64,000 nt of DNA from Rubrivirga litoralis (GCF_031846415.1 NZ_JAVRHT010000018.1:1-64000); one strand, 5' to 3'. Positions 17,397 through 26,459 are shown, numbered from the stretch's first letter. Notes: a model not told the origin generated them from the sequence alone. Translations and numbers: made by a program.

Positions 17397-17546
17397 GTGT
17401 CGGGGAGGAGTGCGACGGCCCCTCACGCCGCCCCGCCCTCGCCAGTTCGGGCGGGGCGGCCGGTTCGGGGGTGGTCCACCCCGCTCGCCCGTACCGCGCC
17501 GGGCGGGGCGCTCAGGAGACGCCCGAGCGGGCGGGGCGGCTGCCCC

Positions 17547-18062
17547 TCAGCGGAGGCCGCCCGCGACGTCGACGCGGAACTCGTTCGAGACGACGGCGCG
17601 GGACTCCGCGGGCAGCCCGCCCTCGACGGCCGTCGCCACGGCGGTCACGAGCCGGTACGTACCGGGCACGGTCTCGGGCGCCGGCCCCGGCAGCCACTCC
17701 GGCGCGCAGCGGTCACCCGTGCAGCCGTGGAAGCCGGCTACGTAGTCCACCGACTCACCCGGCGCGACGGCCAGGGGCTGGCTGAGGCAGAGCAAGTAGA
17801 CGGGGTTGACGGCCACGACCCATTCGCTGCCCACGCGCTTTTCCAAGACCGGCGACTCGGGCAATTGGCACCCTGTGAAGTAGACCGTCTCGTCGGACGC
17901 GTTGGTGTAGGTCAGGCCGGCCTCGAACGTGACGGCGGAGCTCGTGACCTGGGCGCGGTAGGCGCGGGCGTCCGTCAGCAGCTCGGCGTCGGACACGGGC
18001 GCCCCGTTGGAGTCGCACCCGGCGGCGACGAGGAGAACAGCGGCGAGGGCGGGGCGGCGCAT
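17547..18062 (-). CDS. Lipoprotein of unknown function
   Basis: The 171-residue product has a short signal peptide with lipobox VAAGC and a beta-rich body with several spaced cysteines (TGCQLPES, LLCLSQP, HGCTGDRCAPEW). The pattern of a strand ending YTNASDETVYFTGC, then SEWVVAVNPVYL and PGESVDYVAGF, resembles immunoglobulin-like domains in exported proteins. I do not recognise a specific family. It stands alone between the superoxide dismutase and DUF2254 genes on the same strand. Confidence 0.7.
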   Translation of the reverse strand: MRRPALAAVLLVAAGCDSNGAPVSDAELLTDARAYRAQVTSSAVTFEAGLTYTNASDETVYFTGCQLPESPVLEKRVGSEWVVAVNPVYLLCLSQPLAVAPGESVDYVAGFHGCTGDRCAPEWLPGPAPETVPGTYRLVTAVATAVEGGLPAESRAVVSNEFRVDVAGGLR

Positions 18063-18129
18063 GGGGGCGGAGTCAGGGCGAAGCCCGGCGAGCGTACGGC
18101 GGCCGCCCCGCCCCGTTCAAGGCACACCG

Positions 18130-18153
18130 ACCGCCCCGCCCGGGCGGGGCGGT
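18130..18153. terminator. Perfect 24-base G/C palindrome at the DUF2254 gene end
   Basis: The complement of GGGCGGGGCGGT is followed directly by the motif itself, touching the stop codon of the DUF2254 gene. It is the longest perfect palindrome of this type that I saw. It has no T tract. Confidence 0.4.
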
Positions 18154-19568
18154 CAGGCCGTGCCGCCGACGACGTCGGTCTGGGCCGCGAGCGCTTCGAA
18201 GCCGACGTGGCCGGCCAGCAGCCGGGACACGTCGCGGTGGCGCTCGCGGACGTCGCGGCGGTCGGCGTCGATGGTGAGCGAGTCCGTCGCCCCCTGGAGC
18301 AGCGCGTCGGCCTGCTCGCGGAGGGCCTCGCGCTGCGAGCGGTCCGCGACGCGGCCGGCCACCTCGCCGATCGTCGTGAGGGCGTGGAGCGTCGCGTTCC
18401 GGTCGGCGACGACGTACGGGCGGAGCTGACTGTAGACGTCCTCGACGAACTCTCCGAAGGTCGTCGGCTGGGCGACCACACGGAGCGCACCGCCCTCGTC
18501 GTGGCGGGTCGGTTCGGGGAAGTCGCGGGCGGCCAGGCTCTTGAGCGCCGCGCTCAGCCAGTCGAGGCACGAGACGGCCGTGAACGGGTCGTTGACGCCG
18601 GGCGAGAGCGCGCGCGCGGCGATCTCGACTAGCTCGTCGACGAGGAAGCGCGTGTCCTGGCGGGCCGTCCGCTGCGAGCCCCACGCGAACGACGCGCGGA
18701 CGTCGGCCGCGACCTCGTCCGTCACGCGGTCGGGCGGCCACGCCAGGACGAGCGCGTCGCCGGCGGCCACGAAGTCGCCCGGCCGGTGGCGCACGCGGAC
18801 GACGAGGTCGTGCGCCGTCGCGAGGTCGAGGAGCGCCTCGGCGTCGACGCCGCGGACGTAGCCGGCGCCGTCGGCCGCGACCCGACGGGCCTCGTCGAAA
18901 AAGCCGTCGGGCATCGACGTCTGCGCAGTCGGGTCCCGCCCGGCCTCACGCGTCGTCCCGGCCTCCCCGATCCGCTCGGGGAACAGCGACTCGGTCCGGT
19001 CGAGGAGGTCGCGGCCCACGCCGGCCACGAGGTTCGAGACGTGGATGCTCTCGGGGACGTGGTGGATGAAGAAGATGAACACGCCGATCGAGGCCAGCGT
19101 GAGCGCGAGCGCCCCCAGGATGGCGAGGTGCGGCACGAACTCGCCCACCCCGCCCGCCTCGTCGGCCGAGCGGACCGTGCGGAGCACGAGGAGGCAGTAG
19201 AGGAAGGTGGCGATAAAGGTGCCGAGCGTGACTTGGTTGCCGCGGTCGTCCATGAAGTTGGTCAAGAGCCGCGGCCCGTACTGGCCCGTCGCGTAGACCA
19301 CGCTCGCGATCGTGATCGAGAACGTGACGCCGGCCACGCCGATCATGGACCCGGCGACGGTCGACAGGAAAGCCCGGGCGCCCTCGGGCCGGGTCCCGTC
19401 CTGGAGGAACGAGACGGCCTCGACCCACCCCGCCCCGACAAGCCCGTCCGCGCGCGTGAGGCCCAGCGCGAGCGCCGCCGCCGCAACCGCCATGAGCGAC
19501 GGGATGAACCAGTAGCTCGAGCGGACGGTGTCCCAGGTGTCGAGGACGCGGGCGCGGATCGGGGGCAT
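18153..19568 (-). CDS. DUF2254 membrane protein
   Basis: Predicted inner-membrane protein of the DUF2254 family, function unknown. The 471-residue product has four hydrophobic segments in the first 150 residues (about 20-40, 63-90, 107-125, 140-160), with the conserved FSITIASVVYATGQYGPRLL stretch typical of the family. A cytoplasmic C-terminal domain follows, containing LSPGVNDPFTAVSCLDWLSA, another family signature. It lies alone between a lipoprotein gene and the alkyladenine glycosylase gene on the same strand. Start ATG 19568 begins directly before the first charged segment. Confidence 0.88.
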   Translation of the reverse strand: MPPIRARVLDTWDTVRSSYWFIPSLMAVAAAALALGLTRADGLVGAGWVEAVSFLQDGTRPEGARAFLSTVAGSMIGVAGVTFSITIASVVYATGQYGPRLLTNFMDDRGNQVTLGTFIATFLYCLLVLRTVRSADEAGGVGEFVPHLAILGALALTLASIGVFIFFIHHVPESIHVSNLVAGVGRDLLDRTESLFPERIGEAGTTREAGRDPTAQTSMPDGFFDEARRVAADGAGYVRGVDAEALLDLATAHDLVVRVRHRPGDFVAAGDALVLAWPPDRVTDEVAADVRASFAWGSQRTARQDTRFLVDELVEIAARALSPGVNDPFTAVSCLDWLSAALKSLAARDFPEPTRHDEGGALRVVAQPTTFGEFVEDVYSQLRPYVVADRNATLHALTTIGEVAGRVADRSQREALREQADALLQGATDSLTIDADRRDVRERHRDVSRLLAGHVGFEALAAQTDVVGGTA

Positions 19569-19749
19569 GGGCAGGGCGTGGCGGGGCAGCGGGCGGGGCG
19601 GCCGTGAGACCGCGCCGGACGCGGGCGAAGATCCCCGCCCCGCTCAGCACCAGGGGCATGCTGAGCGGGCAGCGAGAGCAAGGCGCCCGAGCGGTGGGCG
19701 GGGCGGCCACGGGCGGGGCGGCGCCTTCTCTGGCCGCCCCGCTCGCATC

Positions 19750-19769
19750 GGACACGGCGAGCCGTGTCC
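19750..19769. repeat. GGACACGGC hairpin mini-repeat (copy 1)
   Basis: Perfect 9-base arms GGACACGGC and GCCGTGTCC are separated by two bases and followed by CTACAGGTGCC. Related hairpins lie near 36411-36430 and 45357-45376. Between this copy and the one at 45.3 kb the arm changes from GGC/GCC to GAC/GTC, which keeps pairing. Confidence 0.8.
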
Positions 19770-19803
19770 CTACAGGTGCCTTCCGGTAGGCGGGGGGAAG
19801 CTG

Positions 19804-20502
19804 TCACCGCCCGCCCCGCCCCGTCTTGCGCGCGAGGCGGACGTCGCTGGGCTCGCCGGGCGACACGAACGGGCTGTCGGTGACGAAAAAGCGGTAGTCG
19901 AGGTCCGCCCCGCGCGAGATCCCGATCCGGCTCGACACCGCTACGCGCGCGTCCTCGACCGCCCCGCCCTCGCCGCGCGCGAAGTACAGGGGCGGGGTGG
20001 TCAGGTCGGCCCCGTGGAACCGGCTGGCCGTGGCGCCCGGCCCCTCGGCGATCCCCAGCGCCTGCGTCAGCTTGCCCGGGCCGTTCGTGAGGTCGCGCCG
20101 GCGGCGGACGGACGGCGGGCGGTTCCGCGTCATGGCCTCCTCGCCCTCGACCGGCTCGATGGCGCGGACGAGCACGGCGCCGGGCTCGCCCTCGGGCTCG
20201 GTCACCACGTTGAGCAGCCAATTCGTGTAGTACACGTTGTACACGTAGGCCGTGCCCGGCGCGGCGAACAGGTCGCGCGCGCGGCCCTCGGGCTGAACGC
20301 GGCCGGTCGGCCCGAACGTCGCCTTCCACCCGTGCATAGCGGGGTCGTCGGCGAGGTAGGCTTCGGTCTCGACGACGCGGCCCGCGAGGCGGCCGTCGTC
20401 GGGCGACTCGTACACGAGGAGCGCGCCCAGCAGGTCGCGCGCGACGTCGAGCGTGGGGCGGGCGAAAAAGGCGCGGTCGAGCGGTCGGGGCGGGGCGGGC
20501 AC
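19804..20502 (-). CDS. DNA-3-methyladenine glycosylase (AAG/MPG type)
   Basis: Base-excision repair enzyme that removes alkylated and deaminated purines. The 232-residue product matches the AAG/MPG fold. It has the entry LDRAFFARPTLDVARDLLG and the catalytic glutamate in VVETEAYLADDPAMHG. The substrate-pocket stretch AYVYNVYYTNWLLNVV follows, then the late NGPGKLTQALGI segment. GTG at 20502 begins directly before the conserved N-terminus; the much longer upstream frame is antisense to other genes. It is not obviously linked to its neighbours. Confidence 0.93.
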   Translation of the reverse strand: MPAPPRPLDRAFFARPTLDVARDLLGALLVYESPDDGRLAGRVVETEAYLADDPAMHGWKATFGPTGRVQPEGRARDLFAAPGTAYVYNVYYTNWLLNVVTEPEGEPGAVLVRAIEPVEGEEAMTRNRPPSVRRRRDLTNGPGKLTQALGIAEGPGATASRFHGADLTTPPLYFARGEGGAVEDARVAVSSRIGISRGADLDYRFFVTDSPFVSPGEPSDVRLARKTGRGGR

Positions 20503-20607
20503 GGGGCGAACGCGGGGGCGAGCGGGCGGGGCGGTGTAACTCGGCGGGCGGCAGGCCCGTCTGCGGAGCGCACGTCCTACCCACCCCGCCCCCGCGGCGG
20601 TCCGCCC

Positions 20608-21543
20608 ATGCCGACGCCTCCCCGCCCCCGCTTCCAGCGCCTCGCGCTCCTCGTCCTCGGCGCGCTCCTGGTCGCGCTCGGCGCCGACCGGCTCGCCGAG
20701 GCCGCCCCGCCCGCGTCGGCCGAGGCGCCAGCCGCCCCGCCCGCCCTGCTGTCGGCCGCGGCCGACGAGCTGTTCCGCGAGTCGTTCGACGTCCGCCCCG
20801 GCGACGACCTCGTGGTCGACCTCGGGTCCGAAGCCGTCGTCGTCGAGACGGGCTCCGGCGACCGGGCGCTCGTGACGGTCGAGGGCCGAGGGCGCGACGC
20901 CCGGCGCGAGTTCGAGCGCCGCCGGTTCACGGCGCGCGCCACGCGCGGCCGGCTCGACGTGCGCACCGACCCGCCCCGGCGCGGCTTCCGCATAGGCCGG
21001 ACGGACGCCCAGTTCACGGTCACCGTCCGCGTGCCCGAGCGGTTCAACGTGTCTGTCGACGTCGGGTCCGGCGCCGTCCGTGTCGGTCCCAGCCTCCGCG
21101 GCGACCTCCTCGTCGACACGGGCTCCGGCGCCGTCCGCGTCGGCGACGTGACGGGCGGGCGGATCGAGATCGAGACCGGCTCGGGCGCCGTCCGCGCCGG
21201 TCGGCTCGTGGGCAACGTCTCGATCGACACCGGTTCGGGCGCCGTCGCCGTTGGATCTGTCGACGGGCCGGCGTCCATCGACACGGGCTCCGGCGCCGTC
21301 TCGCTGACGCTCGCGTCCGCGGCGGAGACCGAGGTGGACACGGGCTCGGGCTCCGTCTCGATCGTGCTCGCCCGGGGCGCCGGGTTCGACGTCGAGCTCG
21401 ACGGCGGCCGCGTCTCCATCGACGACGCGCTCGACTTCCGCGGCCGCCGCGAGCGCCGCGAGGTCGAGGGCACGGTCGCAGGGGGCGGCCCCCGCCTCAC
21501 GGTCGACACCGGGAGCGGCGCGGTCCGCCTCCGCGCGCAGTAG
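20608..21543 (+). CDS. DUF4097-like beta-repeat protein with GSGAV repeats
   Basis: Probable exported or membrane-anchored beta-helix protein of the DUF4097/adhesin-like group. The 311-residue product has an N-terminal hydrophobic segment (about residues 10-30) after a basic start and a Pro/Ala-rich linker. A beta domain follows in which DTGSGAV or a close variant recurs every 20 or so residues (at least seven times from about 150 to the end). At DNA level the repeat unit GACACGGGCTCCGGCGCCGTC is seen with silent changes. In related proteins these repeats make the rungs of a solenoid. No catalytic motif is seen. It is followed 105 bases later by tsaB. Confidence 0.75.
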   Translation: MPTPPRPRFQRLALLVLGALLVALGADRLAEAAPPASAEAPAAPPALLSAAADELFRESFDVRPGDDLVVDLGSEAVVVETGSGDRALVTVEGRGRDARREFERRRFTARATRGRLDVRTDPPRRGFRIGRTDAQFTVTVRVPERFNVSVDVGSGAVRVGPSLRGDLLVDTGSGAVRVGDVTGGRIEIETGSGAVRAGRLVGNVSIDTGSGAVAVGSVDGPASIDTGSGAVSLTLASAAETEVDTGSGSVSIVLARGAGFDVELDGGRVSIDDALDFRGRRERREVEGTVAGGGPRLTVDTGSGAVRLRAQ

Positions 21544-21648
21544 CCCGCGCGGGCGGGGCGGACCAGGAGGGCGGACCCAAAGGGCGGAGCGATCTTGCGG
21601 CCTTCGCCCCGCCCTCTGCTCCACCCCGCCCCACCCTTTGGGTCCGCC

Positions 21649-22314
21649 ATGCTCACGCTCGGTATCGAGACCGCCGCCGACGTCTGCGCCGTCGCCCTGC
21701 TCGACGGCGACGACCTCCTCGTGCGCTCGGCCGTCCACGTGCCGCGGGCGCACGGGCGGCGGCTGGCCCCGCTCGTCGCCGAGGCGCTGGCCCACGCCGG
21801 GCGCGACGCCGCCGACCTCGACCTCGTCGCCGTCTCGGCCGGACCGGGCTCCTACACCGGCCTCCGCATCGGGATGTCGACGGCCAAGGGCCTGTGCCTG
21901 TCGACCGGCGCCGGCCTCGCGGCCGTCCCCACGCTCCGCGCCCTCGCCGACGGCGTGGGCGGGGCGGTCGTCGTGGCGCTCCCGTCGCGGCGCGGCGAGG
22001 TCTACGCGGCGCTCTACGACGGCGACGCCGAGGTCCGCGAGCCGACGGCGCTCGCCCTCGACGACCTCGCCGGCTGGCTCCCCCCCGCCCCGCCCGGCGG
22101 CTTCGCCCTCGGCGGCCCGGGGGCGGGGCGGATCGCGGACGCCGACCCCGAGCGCCCGTGGCGGCGCCTCGCGCTCGTGCCCGACGCCGTCGCCGTCGCC
22201 CGCCGCGGGCAGGCCGAGGCGCGGGCGGGGCGGCTGGCCGACCTCGCCGCCGCCGAGCCGGCCTACCTCAAGCCGGTCGCGGCCGTCCGCCCCCGGGGTA
22301 TCTTCCCCGGCTGA
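21649..22314 (+). CDS. tsaB: tRNA threonylcarbamoyladenosine biosynthesis protein TsaB
   Basis: Non-catalytic ASKHA-fold partner of TsaD in making the t6A37 modification of ANN-decoding tRNAs. The 221-residue product starts MLTLGIETAADVCAVALLDG, the usual N-terminal strand pair. It has the invariant SAGPGSYTGLRIGMSTAKGL stretch, followed by a short shared C-terminal domain with ARAGRLADLAAAEPAYLKP. Length is typical. It lies 30 bases before accD on the same strand. The insertion PPAPPGGFALGGPGAG is encoded around two G/C motifs. Confidence 0.92.
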   Translation: MLTLGIETAADVCAVALLDGDDLLVRSAVHVPRAHGRRLAPLVAEALAHAGRDAADLDLVAVSAGPGSYTGLRIGMSTAKGLCLSTGAGLAAVPTLRALADGVGGAVVVALPSRRGEVYAALYDGDAEVREPTALALDDLAGWLPPAPPGGFALGGPGAGRIADADPERPWRRLALVPDAVAVARRGQAEARAGRLADLAAAEPAYLKPVAAVRPRGIFPG

Positions 22315-22344
22315 GTCCACCCCGCCCCCTGCGGCCCCCTTCCC

Positions 22345-23256
22345 ATGGCATGGTTTAAGCGCCAGTCGGCCGGCATCCAGACCCCGCGCCGCGACCGGAA
22401 CGAGACGCCCGAGGGCTACTGGCAAAAGTGCCCCGAGTGCGGGACGGTCACGAGCCAGCACGAGCTGGAGGAGAACGTGCTCGTGTGCCCGTCGTGCGGC
22501 CACCACTTCCCGATGGCTGGGCTAGGCTACCTCCGCCTCCTCTTCGACCAGGGCGCGTTCACGCGCTGGGACGCCGACCTCCACTCGATCGACCCGCTCG
22601 ACTTCGTCGACCGCAAGGCGTACCCCGAGCGGATCGCGGCGGCCGAGGAGAAGACCGGCCTCAACGACGCCGTCGTGAGCGGCACCGGGACCGTCGGCGG
22701 GCACCCCATGTCGATCGCGGCCATGGACTTCTCGTTTATCGGCGGCTCGATGGGCTCGGTCGTCGGCGAGATCATCACGCGCGCCATCCGCCGGGCCGTG
22801 GACGAAGACCGCGGGTGCCTCGTGATCAGCCAGTCGGGCGGGGCGCGCATGATGGAGGGCGCGCTCTCGCTCATGCAGATGGCGAAGACGAGCGCCAACC
22901 TCGCGGTCCTCGCCGAGCGCGGGCTCCCCTACGTCTCGCTCCTCACGCACCCGACGACGGGCGGGGTGACAGCCTCGTTCGCCATGCTGGGCGACCTCAA
23001 CCTGGCCGAGCCCGGCGCGCTCATCGGCTTTGCCGGCCCGCGCGTGATCCGTGAGACGATCGGGCGCGACCTCCCGCGCGGCTTCCAGACGGCCGAGTTC
23101 CTCGTCGACGAGGGCTTCGTCGACCGGATCGTCCCGCGCACCGAGCTCCGCGACACGCTCGTCCACCTCCTCGACCTCATCCGCGAGGACGAGAGCGTGG
23201 CCGACCGCCCCGCCCCGGCGTTCGCGGCGAACGGGCAGGAGGCCCCCTCAGGGTAG
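22345..23256 (+). CDS. accD: Acetyl-CoA carboxylase carboxyltransferase subunit beta
   Basis: Beta subunit of the carboxyltransferase that, with AccA, moves CO2 from biotin to acetyl-CoA, the first step of fatty-acid synthesis. The 303-residue product has the N-terminal zinc ribbon with four cysteines at 29, 32, 48 and 51 (CPECG and CPSCG). A crotonase-fold domain follows, with the conserved MDFSFIGGSMGSVVGE, ISQSGGARMMEG and LTHPTTGGVTASFA stretches. Start MAWFKRQSAG is typical. It directly follows tsaB; a shared transcript is likely. Confidence 0.97.
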   Translation: MAWFKRQSAGIQTPRRDRNETPEGYWQKCPECGTVTSQHELEENVLVCPSCGHHFPMAGLGYLRLLFDQGAFTRWDADLHSIDPLDFVDRKAYPERIAAAEEKTGLNDAVVSGTGTVGGHPMSIAAMDFSFIGGSMGSVVGEIITRAIRRAVDEDRGCLVISQSGGARMMEGALSLMQMAKTSANLAVLAERGLPYVSLLTHPTTGGVTASFAMLGDLNLAEPGALIGFAGPRVIRETIGRDLPRGFQTAEFLVDEGFVDRIVPRTELRDTLVHLLDLIREDESVADRPAPAFAANGQEAPSG

Positions 23257-23494
23257 GTACAGGGTACGAGGTACGACTCTCGTGCAGGATCGGACGATCT
23301 TCTGAGTGTTCAGCGTCCAGACCGAGCGGGGCGGGGTGGGACGAGTCCCCCTCCTGGATAGGAGGGGACACCGCGCAGCGTCGGCGCAGCCAGGGGTGGT
23401 GGACGGGCGGGGCGGCTCGGGTGAGGCATAAACGTCCAGAGCTGGTACAAGCCTCTCGGGCCGTGTACCCTGCACCTCGTACCCCGTACCCCCC
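23257..23494. repeat. Intergenic block with GTAC heptamer arms and hairpin repeat
   Basis: Two GTAC-rich arms (23257-23275 and 23467-23492) lie in opposite orientation about 190 bases apart. They are related to the GGGGTAC repeats at 3.3, 32.4, 52.4 and 62.9 kb. Between them, 23345-23402 is a reverse-orientation copy of the CCCCTCCTGG hairpin repeat also found at 32.26, 45.50 and 50.52 kb. The block separates two convergent genes, accD and gmd. I see no gene in it. Confidence 0.7.
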
Positions 23495-23556
23495 TCAAAC
23501 GTGCTGGAAGAGCGGGGCGGCCGGCGCTACAAGAACCGCCCCGCCCAGACGCCCCG

Positions 23557-24729
23557 CTACGCGGGCGGGGCGGGCACGCGGGCGTCCGACGGGCCGGCGC
23601 TGGCGCGCGCCTCGCGCTCGGCCTCGGCGAGGTCGTGGGCCACCATCTCGGCCGCCAGCTCCTCGACCGTCGTCGTGGGCCGCCAGCCCAGCTCTCGCTC
23701 GGCCTTCGAGGCGTCGCCCAGGAGCAGGTCCACTTCGGTCGGCCGGTAGTAGGCCGGGTCGACGCGGACGACGGCGGCGCCGGTGTCCGTCCGCCGGCCG
23801 ACCTCGCCCTCGCCCGCCCCGCCCCACTCGATCCCCACGTCGCGCCCGACGGCGGCGAAGGCGGCGGCGAACGCCCACTCGCAAAAGGCGCGGACCGTCG
23901 TCGTGCGGCCGGTCGCGAGCACCCAGTCGCCCGGCGCGTCGTGGCGGACGATCCTCCACATGCCCTCGACGTAGTCGCGCGCGTGGCCCCAGTCGCGGCG
24001 GGCGTCGAGGTTGCCCAGGTAGACGGTCTCCCTGGTGCCCAGCGCGATCCGGGCCGCGGCCCGCGTGATCTTGCGCGTCACGAACGTCTCGCCGCGGCGC
24101 GGGCTCTCGTGGTTGAACAGGATGCCGTTCGAGGCGTGCATGCCGTACGCCTCGCGGTAGTTGACCGTCATCCAGTAGGCGTAGAGCTTGGCCGCGGCGT
24201 ACGGTGAGCGCGGGTAGAACGGCGTCGTCTCCGACTGCGGCGTCTCGACAGCCTTCCCGTAGAGCTCGCTCGTCGACGCCTGGTAGAACCGCGTCGTGCC
24301 GCCCAGCCCCAGGATGCGGATGGCGTCGAGCAGGCGGAGCGCGCCCACGCCGTCGGCGTTGGCCGTGTACTCGGGCGTCTCGAACGAGACGGCCACGTGG
24401 CTCTGCGCGGCCAGGTTGTAGACCTCGTCCGGGCGGACGTCCTGGACCAACCGGATGAGGTTGGTCGAGTCGGTCATGTCGCCGTAGTGGAGCCGGAACC
24501 GGACGTCGTCCTCGTGGGGGTCCTGGTAGAGGTGATCCACGCGGTCCGTGTTGAACGAGCTCGCGCGCCGCTTGAGCCCGTGGACCTCGTACCCCTTGGC
24601 GAGCAGGAGCTCGGCGAGGTACGACCCGTCCTGGCCCGTGACGCCGGTGACGAGCGCGCGCGGACGCGCCGAGCGCGCGGGCGGGGCGGCGCCGTTGGCG
24701 GTTCCGGTCGGGGCGGGGCGGTCGGTCAT
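23557..24729 (-). CDS. gmd: GDP-mannose 4,6-dehydratase
   Basis: First enzyme of GDP-L-fucose synthesis; it converts GDP-D-mannose to GDP-4-keto-6-deoxymannose with bound NADP. The 390-residue product is a short-chain dehydrogenase with cofactor loop VTGVTGQDGSYLAELLL near residue 30. It has the Gmd-specific RRASSFNTDRVDHLY segment and active-site YAAAKLYAYW (Tyr-x3-Lys), with the catalytic Ser/Thr-Glu in ASTSELYG. The conserved GNLDARRDWGHARDYVEGMW follows. The first 23 residues and the last 10 are Ala/Pro-rich extensions typical of this genome. It follows fcl by 66 bases on the same strand, forming a two-gene pathway. Confidence 0.97.
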   Translation of the reverse strand: MTDRPAPTGTANGAAPPARSARPRALVTGVTGQDGSYLAELLLAKGYEVHGLKRRASSFNTDRVDHLYQDPHEDDVRFRLHYGDMTDSTNLIRLVQDVRPDEVYNLAAQSHVAVSFETPEYTANADGVGALRLLDAIRILGLGGTTRFYQASTSELYGKAVETPQSETTPFYPRSPYAAAKLYAYWMTVNYREAYGMHASNGILFNHESPRRGETFVTRKITRAAARIALGTRETVYLGNLDARRDWGHARDYVEGMWRIVRHDAPGDWVLATGRTTTVRAFCEWAFAAAFAAVGRDVGIEWGGAGEGEVGRRTDTGAAVVRVDPAYYRPTEVDLLLGDASKAERELGWRPTTTVEELAAEMVAHDLAEAEREARASAGPSDARVPAPPA

Positions 24730-24795
24730 CGGTCGGGGCCGCCCCGTCCCCGGCAGAGGCCCGTGGTGGGCGGGGCGGCGGCGGGCGGGGTGGCG

Positions 24796-25782
24796 TCAGG
24801 CGTCGGCGAGCGCCTCGCGGTACCACGCGTAGGTCTGTGCGATGCCGTCGCGGAGGGCGGTCTCGGCGGTCCACCCGAGGCCGTGGAGGCGCGAGACGTC
24901 GAGGAGCTTGCGCGGCGTGCCGTCGGGCTTGGACGGGTCGAGCACGATCCGCCCCGCCCCGCCCACGACGTCCTGCACGGTCTGGGCCAGCTCCAGGATG
25001 GAGAGGTCCTCGCCCACGCCCGCGTTGAGGAGCCCGTCCGGCGCCGCCTCGCGCAGCCGGTCTTGAGGCGTCTCCAGCACGAAGCGGACGGCCGCGGCGA
25101 GGTCGTCGGCGTGCAGGAACTCGCGGCGCGGCGTGCCCGAGCCCCAGAGCTCCAGGTCGGCGTCCGCCCCGCCCGGCCCGGCGCCGCGCGCCTCGTGCGC
25201 CTTGCGGATGAGGGCGGGGAGGACGTGGCTGGACTCCGGGTCGAAGCTGTCGCCCGGCCCGTAGAGGTTGGTCGGCATGAGGCTCACCATGTCGTCACCG
25301 TGCTGGCGGTGGAACACCTCGGCGAGTTCGAGCCCGGCGATCTTGGCGACGGCGTAGGCCCGGTTCGTCGGCTCGAGCGGCCCGGTCAGCAGGTGCTCCT
25401 CGCGCATGGGCTGCGGGGCCAGCTTCGGGTAGATGCACGACGAGCCCAGGAACAGGAGCCGCCCGCGCTGCCCCACCCCGCTCTCGTGGGCCGCCTCGAT
25501 CACGTTGAGGGCAATCGCGAGGTTGTCGGCCAGAAAGTCGGCCGGGCGCGTGCTGTTGGCGAGGATGCCGCCGACGGTCGCCGCGGCGACGACGACGTGG
25601 TCCGGCCGCTCCTCCTCGAACAAGGCGTCGACGGCGGCCCGGTCGCGGAGGTCGGTCTCGGCCCGCGTCCGCACGACGAGGTCGTCGTACCCGGCGGCCT
25701 CCAGATTGCGCACGACGGCGGAGCCGACGAGCCCGCGGTGGCCGGCCACGTAGATCCGGGCGTCGGGGCGGGACAGGTGCAT
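24796..25782 (-). CDS. fcl: GDP-L-fucose synthase
   Basis: Second enzyme of GDP-L-fucose synthesis (epimerase and reductase). The 328-residue product has the cofactor loop VAGHRGLVGSAVVRNLE near residue 15, SSCIYP, and the active-site Tyr-x3-Lys in NRAYAVAKIAG. The Fcl-specific SLMPTNLYGPGDSFDPESSHVLPALI stretch follows. It is upstream of gmd on the same strand. The ATG at 25782 follows CCGCCCCGCCC directly. GDP-fucose is most likely used in surface polysaccharide or glycoprotein; no glycosyltransferase is in the window. Confidence 0.96.
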   Translation of the reverse strand: MHLSRPDARIYVAGHRGLVGSAVVRNLEAAGYDDLVVRTRAETDLRDRAAVDALFEEERPDHVVVAAATVGGILANSTRPADFLADNLAIALNVIEAAHESGVGQRGRLLFLGSSCIYPKLAPQPMREEHLLTGPLEPTNRAYAVAKIAGLELAEVFHRQHGDDMVSLMPTNLYGPGDSFDPESSHVLPALIRKAHEARGAGPGGADADLELWGSGTPRREFLHADDLAAAVRFVLETPQDRLREAAPDGLLNAGVGEDLSILELAQTVQDVVGGAGRIVLDPSKPDGTPRKLLDVSRLHGLGWTAETALRDGIAQTYAWYREALADA

Positions 25783-25820
25783 GGGCGGGGCGGTTCTGAA
25801 GGCGGGGCGCAGGATAGGGG

Positions 25821-25842
25821 CCGCCCCGCCCGAGCGGGGCGG
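25821..25842. terminator. Head-to-head G/C motif hairpin between GNAT and fcl genes
   Basis: CCGCCCCGCCC and its complement flank two bases, giving arms of up to 10 pairs. It lies in the 71-base gap between two co-directional genes and may partly uncouple them. No T tract is present. Confidence 0.35.
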
Positions 25843-25853
25843 CCGGCGGGACG

Positions 25854-26459
25854 CTAGTCGGTCGAGGAGTCGGCCGGTGCGTCCGTCGAGGATTCAGTCG
25901 AGGAGTCGGCCGGCGCGTCGGCGAACCGGAGGACCTCGTCGGCCGGCTGGTACGACTCGCCGTAGAACTCCCGGTCGCGCCACGTGTGGACGTGCTCGTA
26001 GATCGCCCGCATGTGGTCGTAGACGTCGGCGTCGGACGTCGACGGGTCGGGCGACCAGTAGAGGATCTCCAGGTCGTTCTCCTCGCCCGTCGCGAGCGAC
26101 CGGCGGCGGTAGGTGAACGACTCGGCCCGGCGGAACCCCTCGCGCTCGTAGAACCGATGGCGCTTGACGGTGTCGGTGTCCTCGTACGAGGCCGGCTCGA
26201 CCTCGAGGAGGATCGGCTTGCCGATCGCCTTGAGCCGGTCCAGGAGCGTCCGCCCGAGCCCTTGCCCCCGCGCCCCGGCCGTCACGAGGAGGTAGTCGAC
26301 GAACGTAAAGTCTGTGCCCTCGACGTAGAGCAGGACGTGGTTCGGGCCTTGGTCGATCCGGTACACGTCGGACCGCTCGGCGAGCAGCGCCTCGACGTGC
26401 TGCTTCGACTTCATCTCCTCGACGGGAAAGTATTCGTTGAGTTTGTCGTACCAGCTCAT
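25854..26459 (-). CDS. GNAT-family N-acetyltransferase
   Basis: Acetyl-CoA-dependent acetyltransferase of unknown substrate. The 201-residue product begins MSWYDKLNEYFPVEEMK, then shows a GNAT core with the strand FTFVDYLLVTAGARGQGLGRTLL. Its ARGQGLGRTLL is the Q/RxxGxG/A acetyl-CoA-binding motif. The late YEREGFRRAESFTY segment is where many GNATs have the RFYEKxGF motif. The start at 26459 gives this standard N-terminus. The last 20 residues are a low-complexity Ser/Thr/Asp repeat encoded by a duplicated short DNA unit (25860-25920). It sits upstream of fcl on the same strand, but a role in sugar modification is not shown. Confidence 0.8.
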   Translation of the reverse strand: MSWYDKLNEYFPVEEMKSKQHVEALLAERSDVYRIDQGPNHVLLYVEGTDFTFVDYLLVTAGARGQGLGRTLLDRLKAIGKPILLEVEPASYEDTDTVKRHRFYEREGFRRAESFTYRRRSLATGEENDLEILYWSPDPSTSDADVYDHMRAIYEHVHTWRDREFYGESYQPADEVLRFADAPADSSTESSTDAPADSSTD

